Part shown: one piece after another, positions 8,434-15,805 of the stretch
Layout: the number at the start of each line of letters is the position of its first letter
Position numbering within the stretch: position 1 is the first letter of the stretch
NCBI GenBank assembly: GCA_903906425.1
Contig: CAIVKH010000282.1
Coordinates: forward strand, 1-44,136
DNA from: an uncultured bacterium
GTDB lineage: Bacteria; Verrucomicrobiota; Kiritimatiellia; CAIVKH01
Length of the DNA: 44,136 nucleotides
Reading direction: 5' to 3'
The notes under the pieces: generated by a model
What the model saw: only the letters and a program-made list of their open reading frames with translations
The model's database searches: none
What the model was told of the DNA's origin: nothing
Translations under genes and position numbers: made by a program

Positions 8434-9390
8434 ATGCAGTCGTATCTTCACACAGCGATTGTGACCGATGCCGTCTGCCGGGAACATCGTGGGCCGCTTG
8501 AACACCCGGAACGCCCGGAGCGTCTCGACGCCATTCTAAACGGCCTCGCGAAGTCGGACGTCATGGATTTGCTGGTTCGGAGTCCGTCGCGCGCGGCGAC
8601 GCTGGACGAATTGAAGCTCTGCCACACCGCCGCCTATATCGAACTCGTCCAAAAGGAAATCGCCGGCGGCGCGGCTCAGCTGAGCACCGGAGATGCGTTC
8701 ATCTGCCCGCAATCCTGGGAGCCCGCGTTGCGTGCCGCCGGATGCTCGCTGTCGGCAGTGGATGCCGTTTTCGAGCGACGCGCGAAGAATGTATTCTGCG
8801 CCGTGCGGCCGCCGGGACATCACGCCACGGCAGACACGGGCATGGGCTTTTGCATTTTCAACAACGCCGCGATTGCCGCGCGTTACGCGCAGAAAAAATA
8901 CGGCGCGCAGCGCGTCGCGATTGTTGATTGGGACGTGCATCACGGCAACGGCACGCAGGATATTTTTTACGCCGACGGTTCCGTTTTTTATTTCAGCACG
9001 CATCAGGCGCCGCTGTATCCGGGCACCGGCTTGCGGGACGAAACCGGAATCGGTGCGGGCCTCGGAACGACGCTCAACGTTCCTGTCGCCGAAGGCACGA
9101 CCGGCCGCGAAATGTCCGCGATCTTCCGCGAGCAGCTCGTTCCGGCGATGAAAATTTTCCGCCCGGATTTTGTGGTCGTCTCCGCGGGTTTCGACGCGCG
9201 CGTGAACGATCCGCTCGGCGGACTGCTGCTCACCGATCACGATTTTGCCGACCTCACGGACATCGTTCTGGACATCGCGAAAGAATTTTCTGAAGGCCGG
9301 CTGATTTCAATTCTCGAAGGCGGCTACAATCTCGCTGGCCTCGCGTCGGCGGCGGTCCAGCACGTGCGGACGCTCGCCGGGCATTTGTGA
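8434..9390 (+). CDS. Histone deacetylase family (AcuC/HDAC-like) amidohydrolase
   Basis: 318 residues covering the whole arginase-deacetylase fold. Catalytic His pair in RPPGHH (H129, H130). Zinc ligands D167 and H169 in DWDVHHGNG and D254 in SAGFDAR. Tyr in EGGYNL near residue 298. Bacterial members remove acetyl groups from proteins (AcuC, acting on acetyl-CoA synthetase) or from acetylpolyamines. The class II-like motifs here do not decide between them. It is cytoplasmic, with no signal peptide. The gene is divergent from the OmpA fusion across a 199-bp gap with no palindrome. The next gene, for a prenyl synthase, starts 68 bp downstream. Confidence 0.85.
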   Translation: MQSYLHTAIVTDAVCREHRGPLEHPERPERLDAILNGLAKSDVMDLLVRSPSRAATLDELKLCHTAAYIELVQKEIAGGAAQLSTGDAFICPQSWEPALRAAGCSLSAVDAVFERRAKNVFCAVRPPGHHATADTGMGFCIFNNAAIAARYAQKKYGAQRVAIVDWDVHHGNGTQDIFYADGSVFYFSTHQAPLYPGTGLRDETGIGAGLGTTLNVPVAEGTTGREMSAIFREQLVPAMKIFRPDFVVVSAGFDARVNDPLGGLLLTDHDFADLTDIVLDIAKEFSEGRLISILEGGYNLAGLASAAVQHVRTLAGHL

Positions 9391-9408
9391 TTTTCGGGCG
9401 CGCGCCGC

Positions 9409-9429
9409 TGAAAGTTGAACGTTGAACGC
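9409..9429. repeat. Heptamer micro-repeat TGAAMGT x3
   Basis: TGAAAGT, TGAACGT and TGAACGC lie head to tail in the gap before the prenyl synthase gene. The last TTGAAC (9422-9427) could act as its -35 box. Confidence 0.6.
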
Positions 9430-9451
9430 CGGGTGGAGTCCGTCATACGGT
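9422..9451 (+). promoter_or_regulatory. Putative promoter of the prenyl synthase gene
   Basis: TTGAAC at 9422-9427, an 18-bp spacer, then TACGGT at 9446-9451, which ends 7 nt before the ATG at 9459. There is no Shine-Dalgarno sequence, so a leaderless transcript is possible. The -35 comes from a heptamer micro-repeat. Confidence 0.4.
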
Positions 9452-9458
9452 CGCGGCC

Positions 9459-10362
9459 ATGTTCGATCTCGACAGCTATCTGACAACCCGGCGCCAGCGG
9501 GTTGACGAATTCATGCAGCGCAAAATGCCGCCGGAAACCGCGCGGCCCGCGCGGCTCCACGCCGCCATGCGCTACAGCATTTTCGGCGGCGGCAAACGTC
9601 TGCGCCCGATTCTCGCGCTCGCCGCGTGCGAGGCCGTCGGCGGCGAATCGGCACGCGCGCTGCAACCCGCCTGCGCCATCGAACTGCTCCACACCTACAC
9701 GCTCATTCACGACGATCTGCCCGCGATGGACGATGACGCGCTGCGCCGCGGGCGGCCCACCTGCCACATCGCCTTCGACGAAGCCACCGCGATTCTTGCC
9801 GGCGATTCGCTGCTCACGCTCGCGTTCCAGTGGCTCGCGGAATCCGAGGCGCCGCCGCCGTTTTCCGCCGCCGATTATGTTCGCGAGCTGGCCGTCGCGG
9901 CCGGCAGCGACGGCGTGATTGGCGGACAGGCCGAGGACATCGCCGCCGAAAATTTGGCGCGAAAAAAAAACGCAACGGCGGCTGACGCGGAATTGCTCGA
10001 TTACATTCACGCGCACAAAACCGGCGACCTGATTGTCGCGGCCGTCCGCATCGGCGCGATCGCCGGCGGCGCGACGAAACCGCAGCTTGAAAAACTCACC
10101 ACCAGCGCGCGCGGCCGGCCTCGCGTTTCAAATCGCCGACGACATTTTGAACGTGACCTCGACGGCGGCGCACCTTGGCAAGGCCGTCGGCACCGACGCC
10201 GCGCGCGGCAAGCTGACCTACGTTTCGGTCCACGGCCTCGAAGGCGCAAAACACCGCGCCGCCGAATTAATTTCAGAATCCGTCGCCGCACTGGAAATTT
10301 TCGGCGACCGCGGCGCGCCGCTTCGCGCGCTCGTCGGTCACGTCGTCACGCGCAGCAACTGA
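9459..10362 (+). pseudogene. ispA: Farnesyl/geranylgeranyl diphosphate synthase-like gene with a frameshift
   Basis: Short-chain polyprenyl synthases join isopentenyl diphosphate to an allylic diphosphate to make the precursor of quinones and carrier lipids. The N-terminal part (frame starting at 9459) has GGGKRLRP and the first Asp-rich motif DDLPAMDDD with RRGRP. The C-terminal part continues in another frame: GLAFQIADDILN (second Asp-rich motif), GKAVGTD, GKLTY, to the TGA at 10360-10362. The frame changes at a GC run (10105-10114). Adding one GC dinucleotide would restore LTTSARAAGLAFQ and a normal length of about 300 residues. Either the gene is broken, or this is an assembly or sequencing slip in a GC run. 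Both halves look fully conserved, so a sequence error or very recent mutation is likely. If no frame is restored, translation reads on out of frame to 10508. Confidence 0.8.
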
Positions 10363-10405
10363 CACGAATTCGCGGGCGAAGCCGGCGCGGCAATCACAGC
10401 ATGAC

Positions 10406-10452
10406 TTCCAATGATTGGAAACTCTCGCGCCGGCAACTTCCAATCATTGGAA
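10406..10452. repeat. Phased palindrome pair, locus 2
   Basis: Exact units at 10406-10420 (centre G) and 10438-10452 (centre C), 17 bp apart, between two plus-strand genes. Confidence 0.95.
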
Positions 10453-10504
10453 TTTATGCCGGCTGTTTGTTGAATGGAGCGCCGCGAGGAATTTCTTCCG
10501 GGCG

Positions 10505-10533
10505 TTGATTTGCCCTTCTGCTGATTGTAAGAT
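10505..10533 (+). promoter_or_regulatory. Sigma-70-like promoter of the STAS-like gene
   Basis: TTGATT at 10505-10510, a 17-bp spacer, TAAGAT at 10528-10533. A GGAG (10547-10550) sits 4 nt before the ATG at 10555. The promoter begins 53 bp after palindrome locus 2. Confidence 0.55.
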
Positions 10534-10554
10534 TCGCGTGCCCGATGGAGAAAC

Positions 10555-10956
10555 ATGCCCGTCAAATACCATATTGATCATGAGCGGCGCACGGTGTTCG
10601 CAAAGTGCGATGGCAAGCTCACGCCCGGCGAGCTTTTCCGCTATCAGCGCGATATCTGGTCCATGCCGGAGCTGGCCGGCTATGACGAGTTCGTAGAGAT
10701 CATCGCCACCGACATGGTGGTGCCGTCGAGCGTCGGCCTGGATCTGCGCGGCCTGGCGGAACTGGCCGCTTCGTCCGATGCGCGCGAGGACGCGAAGCTG
10801 GCGCTGGTGGCCCAGGACGACCTCGCGTTCGGCCTGGCCCGCATGTACAAATTGTATCGCAAGCTCGAGGCGCGCGGCACGCGGCAGGTCGAGGTGTTCC
10901 GTTCGCGGCAGGAGGCGATGGACTGGCTGGGCGTGCGCGGCGACGTGCCGGTGTGA
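10555..10956 (+). CDS. STAS/SpoIIAA-like small domain protein
   Basis: 133 residues, soluble. The sequence begins with a beta strand pair (KYHIDHERRTVFAKCDGKLTPGE) and goes on with DEFVEIIATDMVVPSS and a C-terminal helix. This is the arrangement of the SpoIIAA-like (STAS/SEC14-like) family of unknown bacterial function. There is no obvious phosphorylatable Ser of the anti-anti-sigma type, so a sigma-factor role is not supported. The start is supported by GGAG 4 nt upstream and a promoter 22 bp further up. The following TPR gene starts 84 bp downstream. Confidence 0.6.
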   Translation: MPVKYHIDHERRTVFAKCDGKLTPGELFRYQRDIWSMPELAGYDEFVEIIATDMVVPSSVGLDLRGLAELAASSDAREDAKLALVAQDDLAFGLARMYKLYRKLEARGTRQVEVFRSRQEAMDWLGVRGDVPV

Positions 10957-11040
10957 GCCGCGCCGGCACCTGATTTGGAGACTGCGGAACGAAAGCTTGC
11001 GTTTGCCGCGGACCGTTGGCATAAGCAACGGCCTTTGGCT

Positions 11041-11949
11041 ATGAATAACGAATCCCAAGACGAGAAGAATCCGGTTCCCGAAGAGCAGGAGGCGGCAGTT
11101 TCCAACGAGCAGGAAGCCGCGACGCCGGAAGAAGAGCAACAGGCCGCGCCGGAAGAAAGCGCGCCGGCCGCAGCAAAGATGTCGCTGGAGGACATCGAGG
11201 GTCCGGAGGACGCCATCGCGTGGCTGAAAGAAAACGCGATGCCGATGCTCGTCGGGCTTTTGATCGCGGCACTGGCCTTCTTGGGCGTGTCGTACTTCAA
11301 GCACCAGAAAAAAGCGGAGGCGATGACGGCGGAGTCCATGCTGTTCAACTCGCAGGCCGCCTCGCAATTTACCGAGATCACGACGAAATATCCGGGCGCG
11401 CCGGCCGCGCCGCTGGCCGAACTGTCGCTCGCATCGCAGCAGTTTGAGGACGGTCAATATGATCTGGCGCGAAATTCGTTTGCGACCTTCGTTCAGAAGC
11501 ACCCCGACCATTCGTTCACGGCCGCCGCCGTGCTGGGTCAGGCCCAGTGCGACGAGGCGCAGTTCAAGTTTGGCGACGCGCTGAAGGGCTATGAGAATTT
11601 CATCAAGTCCGAGACGAACAGCTTCCTTTTCGCCCAGGCCGTCTTCGGCAAGGGGCGCTGCCTCGAACAGATGGGGCGCTTCGACGACGCGCGCGCTGTT
11701 TATGAGGATTACATCGCCGCGCATCCGAAAGATCCGTGGACCGCGCGCGCGGAAACCGCGCTGATGTATGTCGGCAAGGCCAAGCGCGCCGCGCAACACC
11801 CGGCCGCCCCGGCCCAGGTTACGCTGCCGCCGCTGTCGTCCGCTCCGACCGCGACGCCGCTGCATCTGAACGCGGCCGCGCCGATTCAAGCGACGCCGGC
11901 GGCGCCCGCGCCCGCAACGCCCGCGGCTCCGGCACCCACCAAGAAATAA
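11041..11949 (+). CDS. Membrane-anchored TPR protein (YfgM/BamD-like architecture)
   Basis: 302 residues. Residues 1-55 are acidic and Glu/Ala-rich (EEQEAA-like). A single membrane helix follows at about 75-93 (MLVGLLIAALAFLGVSYF), so the rest should be periplasmic. About residues 120-245 hold TPR-like helical pairs (YDLARNSFATFVQKHP, GDALKGYENFI, DDARAVYEDYIAAHPKD). The tail is Pro/Ala/Thr-rich and low in complexity. The layout is that of YfgM-like proteins that scaffold envelope complexes; the partner is unknown. ATG 11041 is chosen because a longer TTG start (10975) adds unrelated sequence. A small inverted repeat CCGTTG/CAACGG (11013-11031) sits just before the start. Confidence 0.65.
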   Translation: MNNESQDEKNPVPEEQEAAVSNEQEAATPEEEQQAAPEESAPAAAKMSLEDIEGPEDAIAWLKENAMPMLVGLLIAALAFLGVSYFKHQKKAEAMTAESMLFNSQAASQFTEITTKYPGAPAAPLAELSLASQQFEDGQYDLARNSFATFVQKHPDHSFTAAAVLGQAQCDEAQFKFGDALKGYENFIKSETNSFLFAQAVFGKGRCLEQMGRFDDARAVYEDYIAAHPKDPWTARAETALMYVGKAKRAAQHPAAPAQVTLPPLSSAPTATPLHLNAAAPIQATPAAPAPATPAAPAPTKK

Positions 11950-11959
11950 TCATCGCGAC

Positions 11960-12006
11960 TTCCAATGATTGGAAGTCATCGCGGCGGCATTTTCCAATCA
12001 TTGGAA
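11960..12006. repeat. Phased palindrome pair, locus 3
   Basis: Exact units at 11960-11974 (centre G) and 11992-12006 (centre C), 17 bp apart, between convergent genes, 11 bp after the TPR gene stop. Confidence 0.95.
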
Positions 12007-12034
12007 CTCACGCCGTCGCGTTTGCGAATTGGCA

Positions 12035-12754
12035 TCACTCCGCGCCGTCTTCCGTTTCGTGACCGGCCTCCGCGCGCAGTTCGCGAAGCAGATTCTGGCG
12101 GGCGCTGATGTGCGGGCCGGGAAAAAATTCGTACAGATCGAAAGCCTTTTCTTCGTCGGAAAAAGTTTCCTTGAGAGCGTCGTAGCCTTTGCGGTCGTAG
12201 TGCAGCACCGCCTCGAATTTCCGCGTCTTCACGTCCTGCACGACAAAAGCGAGCAGCGTGTCGTTCGAATCGTGGGCGTTGAACAGCAGCGCCTTTGTCG
12301 CGGGGTCGAGCCGTTTCACGTTGCGCGCATACATCGTGTATTTGATGTATTCGATGATCCGTTCGTCGAGTCCGGCCTCCCGCATGAAAATTCGTTCGAT
12401 GAGTTCCGTGCGGGTAAACACCAGGTGAACCGACGGCGCGAGGACATCTTCGGGCAGCCCGCGCGTGATTTCGGCGATGGCATCCAGAAAACGGTCCTCG
12501 TCGCGGTCGCAGGCCGCCTCGTCGGCGGGATACCAGAAGACGATGAAACGCCCGACGGGATCGCTGTAGGCAAGCTGCTTGTCCACGCGGAAATTGAAGC
12601 CGCAGCCGCCGCAGGAGACGTTGTTGATCTGGTTTTTCAGCAGCGCTTCCTTCAGCGACGGATCATCCTTGATGTTGATCGAGTCGTAGAGTTCCACGCT
12701 CTGTTCGTGGCCGCATTTTGGGCAGGCAATTCGATATGTACTTTTTTCAGACAT
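12035..12754 (-). CDS. CpXC-domain zinc-ribbon protein
   Basis: 239 residues. It opens with a zinc ribbon: CPKCGHEQ near the start and SCGGCGFNF about 37 residues later, the CpXC pattern. The rest has mixed alpha/beta sequence (VHLVFTRTELIERIF, ARNVKRLDPATKALLFNAHD) without a known catalytic motif. CpXC proteins are widespread in bacteria and their role is not known. The start at 12754 is preferred over 12766 because AGGT lies just upstream of it. The gene converges on the TPR gene and is divergent from the small gene before the poly(A) polymerase. Confidence 0.7.
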   Translation of the reverse strand: MSEKSTYRIACPKCGHEQSVELYDSINIKDDPSLKEALLKNQINNVSCGGCGFNFRVDKQLAYSDPVGRFIVFWYPADEAACDRDEDRFLDAIAEITRGLPEDVLAPSVHLVFTRTELIERIFMREAGLDERIIEYIKYTMYARNVKRLDPATKALLFNAHDSNDTLLAFVVQDVKTRKFEAVLHYDRKGYDALKETFSDEEKAFDLYEFFPGPHISARQNLLRELRAEAGHETEDGAE

Positions 12755-12834
12755 GCACCTGAACATAATCGAGGCGGCGGGAGGTTGGAAGCAACGATTG
12801 CCGCTGCCGGAGAATTTTGGTAGTTTTCGCCGAC

Positions 12835-13032
12835 ATGTTCATTCTGACGAGAAATCTACTGCCCCGCTGGAGGCAGATCATCCGGCTGCGGATGCCCGCG
12901 AGCATGAAACTGTTCGCCGGCAGTGATCACGAACGCATTGACGCGACGTTCGACGAAGGCGGCCGGATCGTCCAGCTCATCGTACACACCAAAAGCAAAT
13001 CAATCGCCCAATCCTCCCCCCACTGGTTCTGA
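12835..13032 (+). CDS. Small basic ORF coupled to the poly(A) polymerase gene
   Basis: 65 codons, starting MFILTRNLLPRWRQ. The protein is basic in its first third, then has DHERIDATFDEGGRIVQLIVH. No family is recognised. Its TGA (13030-13032) shares a base with the ATG of the next gene, which suggests translational coupling and argues for a real gene. A weak -10-like TAGTTT (12821-12826) stands 8 nt before the start and there is no Shine-Dalgarno sequence. It could still be a chance frame in the leader of the poly(A) polymerase gene. Confidence 0.4.
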   Translation: MFILTRNLLPRWRQIIRLRMPASMKLFAGSDHERIDATFDEGGRIVQLIVHTKSKSIAQSSPHWF

Positions 13033-14318
13033 TGTCCACCGAAAATTCCATCACGCCCGTCATTATTCCTCGCGCGCAGCACAACATCAGCCGCGACAAC
13101 ATCAGCGATGCCGCCAAGAAAATTCTCTTTGTGCTCAATGATGCCGGCTATGAGGCCTACATCGTCGGCGGCGGCGTCCGCGATTTGCTTCTCGGCCGCA
13201 AGCCGAAGGATTTCGACATCGTCACCGACGCGCGGCCGGAACGGATCAAAAAAATCTTCCGCAACTGCCGGCTCATCGGCCGCCGCTTCCGTCTCGCCCA
13301 TGTCCATATGTTCGGCGAGATCATCGAAGTCTCCACCTTCCGCGACAACGTCCCCGCCCCCGAGGTTGAAGAAGACGTCGCTGACGGCGAAAACGAAACC
13401 ACCGAAACGGCTGAGCCAGTCGCGCCCGCCCGCGCTGCTCCGCCCGCCGGAACCTTCGTCGCCCGCGAAGACGGCCTCGTCCTGCGCGATAATGTTTATG
13501 GCACGCCCGAGACCGACGCGCTGCGCCGCGACTTCACCGTCAACGCGCTGTTCTACAACATCCGCGATTTCTCCGTGATTGACTATGTCGGCGGCATGGC
13601 CGACGTCCGCGACCGCATCATCCGCTCCATCGGCCCCGCCGACGTGCGCTACACCGAGGACCCCGTGCGCATGATCCGCGCGATCCGCTTTGCCTCGCAG
13701 CTCGACTGCGCCATCGAACCCGAGGCCTACAAAGCCATCCTCGATCGCCGCGAGCACCTCGCCCACTCCAACCCGCACCGCCTCTTCGAGGAGGTCAAAA
13801 AACTTTTGTGGTGCGGCGCCGCCGAAAAAGTCATTGACCACCTCGTCACCACCGGCCTCTTCGGAATCCTGTTTCCCGAACTTTCCGACGTCGGCTCGCG
13901 TGAAACCGAACTGGCCTGGATGCGCCGTGTCACCCGCCAGTTCGACATCTGGCACAAGAATCATCTGCACATTTCCAACGAGCTGATGCTCGCGCTTCTA
14001 TTCGGCAAATTTCACGAACAACAGGCCGCCGCGCTGATGCACGAAGGCGTTCCCGCCGCCGCCGCGCTCGACCGCGCCACGCGCGAACACCTCACGCGCC
14101 TCATGTCGCGCATCAGCATTCCGAAATTTATCGCCGCGCACATCGGCCAGCTCATGGCCGGCCAGCCGCGCTTCCTGCAATTGAAGGACGCCAACGCCGC
14201 GCGCTTCAAGCAGCGCCCCTGCTTCCACGACGCCTACGTCTATTTCAAACTCAACAGCCGCTTCACCGACTCCCATCACGACGAAGTCCGCTGGTGGCAG
14301 ACCCACGTCAACGGCTGA
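13032..14318 (+). CDS. pcnB: Poly(A) polymerase / tRNA nucleotidyltransferase family protein (PcnB type)
   Basis: 428 residues. The nucleotidyltransferase head has GGGVRD (46-51), the metal-binding DFD (60-62), and GRRFRLAHV (83-91), the signature that separates PcnB-type poly(A) polymerases from CCA-adding enzymes. RRDFTVNAL and the YTEDPVRMIRAIRFA block follow. An acidic, Pro/Ala-rich insert (about 108-150) interrupts the head. The enzyme would add poly(A) tails that mark RNA for decay. No second CCA-adding enzyme is in the window, so a double role cannot be excluded. The gene overlaps the small upstream ORF by one base and is followed by palindrome locus 4. Confidence 0.88.
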   Translation: MSTENSITPVIIPRAQHNISRDNISDAAKKILFVLNDAGYEAYIVGGGVRDLLLGRKPKDFDIVTDARPERIKKIFRNCRLIGRRFRLAHVHMFGEIIEVSTFRDNVPAPEVEEDVADGENETTETAEPVAPARAAPPAGTFVAREDGLVLRDNVYGTPETDALRRDFTVNALFYNIRDFSVIDYVGGMADVRDRIIRSIGPADVRYTEDPVRMIRAIRFASQLDCAIEPEAYKAILDRREHLAHSNPHRLFEEVKKLLWCGAAEKVIDHLVTTGLFGILFPELSDVGSRETELAWMRRVTRQFDIWHKNHLHISNELMLALLFGKFHEQQAAALMHEGVPAAAALDRATREHLTRLMSRISIPKFIAAHIGQLMAGQPRFLQLKDANAARFKQRPCFHDAYVYFKLNSRFTDSHHDEVRWWQTHVNG

Positions 14319-14337
14319 CCGCCCCGCCCGAGCATTT

Positions 14338-14384
14338 TTCCAATGATTGGAAAAGACCGCTGCGCAAACTTCCAATCATTGGAA
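14338..14384. repeat. Phased palindrome pair, locus 4
   Basis: Exact units at 14338-14352 (centre G) and 14370-14384 (centre C), 17 bp apart, between convergent genes. Confidence 0.95.
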
Positions 14385-14425
14385 AAATGAAATCCGCCTG
14401 CGGCATCGCGGCCAAAAATTGAAAT

Positions 14426-15790
14426 CTATTTCTCGCGGATAAACTTCAGCACATCGGCCGGATGATGAATAATCGCGCCCGCGCCGTTCTCGCGCAGCTC
14501 GGACTCGGGGCGAAAACCCCACGTCGCGCCGAGCGAAAACATTCCCGCCGCACGCGCCGTCTGCATGTCAACGGCGGTGTCGCCGACGTACAAAACTTCC
14601 GCCGGCTTCAAACCCATCAGCCGCGCCGCCTCGTTCGCGCCCTCCGGATCGGGCTTCTTTGCGATGTCATCGCGCTGGCCGAAAACCGCCGCGAATTCGA
14701 CGCCGGGAAAATATCCCTCGATGCATTTCAGCGTCATCGCGTGTGGCTTGTTCGACAGCACGCCGAGCGCAAGGCCGCGCCGCCGCAACTCCGCGAGCAG
14801 TTCGGGAATTTCGTCGTACGGCTTCGTCGCGACGTTCCAGCTCTTCTCATAATCGAGTCGGTAATCCGCCAGCGCCGCCTCGATTTCATCCGCTCCGCGA
14901 TGCTCCGCCGGCAGCGCGCGCTCAACGAGTATGCGCGCGCCCTCGCCGACAAACCACCGGTAGGATTCCAGCGGATGTACCGGAAAACCGCGCGCCGCCA
15001 TCACCCGGTTCACCGACTCGCAAAGATCGCGAAGCGTGTCTAGCAGCGTCCCGTCCAGATCGAAGAGAACTCCGTAAAAGCGGGTTTCTTCCTTTGTCAT
15101 TTGTCCCTCGTCATTGGTCATTTCGATTTGCCCGCAAATCGCGACGTGCCGGTCGCTCACGGTTTTGACTTCGAAATTTTCGAGGCCGGCCGCGCAAAGC
15201 TGAGCGCAGATTTCTTCCGGCGTGAACGAAGCCAGCAGCGAGTTGAAAAAATCCTGCCGTAAAATTTCCGGCTCGCCCGCGCAATATCGCTCCGTCAATT
15301 CCCGCGCCGCCTCTTCGCTGTCGGGGCGCATCAAATCAACGATGAAGACGCGAGCGCCGGGCCGCGCAAAATTCTTCACCGCGCTCCACATCACCGTCGG
15401 ATCGTGCAGATGATGCAGCAGCGAGTTGCAGATGATCGTGTCGAATTTCTGTCCGTGCAGATTCGCGCCGGGCAGCACGCCGTGAACGAGCAAAACGCGG
15501 TCGCGCAGATCGGCGGGCTGCCGGAATAAAATCTCACGGCCGCGCTTCAACATCTCCTGCGAGCCGTCAATGCCGACGACGCGGCAGTTCGGAAACGCCC
15601 GCGCAAACCGCATCGCGATGTCGCCCGGCCCGCAGCCGAGATCGAGCACGTCGCCGGAAATTTCCGCGCCGGGAAAAGCCTCGCGAAACAACTCGATCAC
15701 CCGCGAATGCGGCGCGTTGAAATCAGCGTTCGAATAAGCCGCGGCCTGCTCCGCGGTATCCATCAATTCCGGTTCGGGTTTTCGTTTCAT
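14426..15790 (-). CDS. SAM-dependent methyltransferase fused to a phosphoglycolate-phosphatase-like HAD domain
   Basis: 454 residues in two complete domains. Residues of about 20-222 form a class I methyltransferase: motif I DLGCGPGD (50-57), VVGIDGSQEML, and NSLLHHLHD. Residues of about 240-454 form a Gph-type HAD phosphatase: FDLDGTLLDT (catalytic D244, D246), cap domain, SNKPH, KKPDP and GDTAVDM. The joining stretch EMTNDEGQMTKEE is the translation of a heptamer micro-repeat (15093-15120). The fusion therefore looks like two formerly separate genes joined when the repeat removed a stop or shifted a frame. Start 15790 lies 15 nt after the stop of the SUMF1-HzsA gene on the same strand, without a palindrome between, so they are likely one operon. 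Substrates are unknown. Confidence 0.8.
   Translation of the reverse strand: MKRKPEPELMDTAEQAAAYSNADFNAPHSRVIELFREAFPGAEISGDVLDLGCGPGDIAMRFARAFPNCRVVGIDGSQEMLKRGREILFRQPADLRDRVLLVHGVLPGANLHGQKFDTIICNSLLHHLHDPTVMWSAVKNFARPGARVFIVDLMRPDSEEAARELTERYCAGEPEILRQDFFNSLLASFTPEEICAQLCAAGLENFEVKTVSDRHVAICGQIEMTNDEGQMTKEETRFYGVLFDLDGTLLDTLRDLCESVNRVMAARGFPVHPLESYRWFVGEGARILVERALPAEHRGADEIEAALADYRLDYEKSWNVATKPYDEIPELLAELRRRGLALGVLSNKPHAMTLKCIEGYFPGVEFAAVFGQRDDIAKKPDPEGANEAARLMGLKPAEVLYVGDTAVDMQTARAAGMFSLGATWGFRPESELRENGAGAIIHHPADVLKFIREK
15093..15120. repeat. Four tandem heptamers in the linker of a fusion gene
   Basis: TTTGTCA, TTTGTCC, CTCGTCA and TTGGTCA run head to tail (7-bp period). They encode residues 224-233 of the methyltransferase-HAD fusion, exactly between the two domains. 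Confidence 0.75.
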
Positions 15791-15805
15791 GCCGCAAACC
15801 AACCA

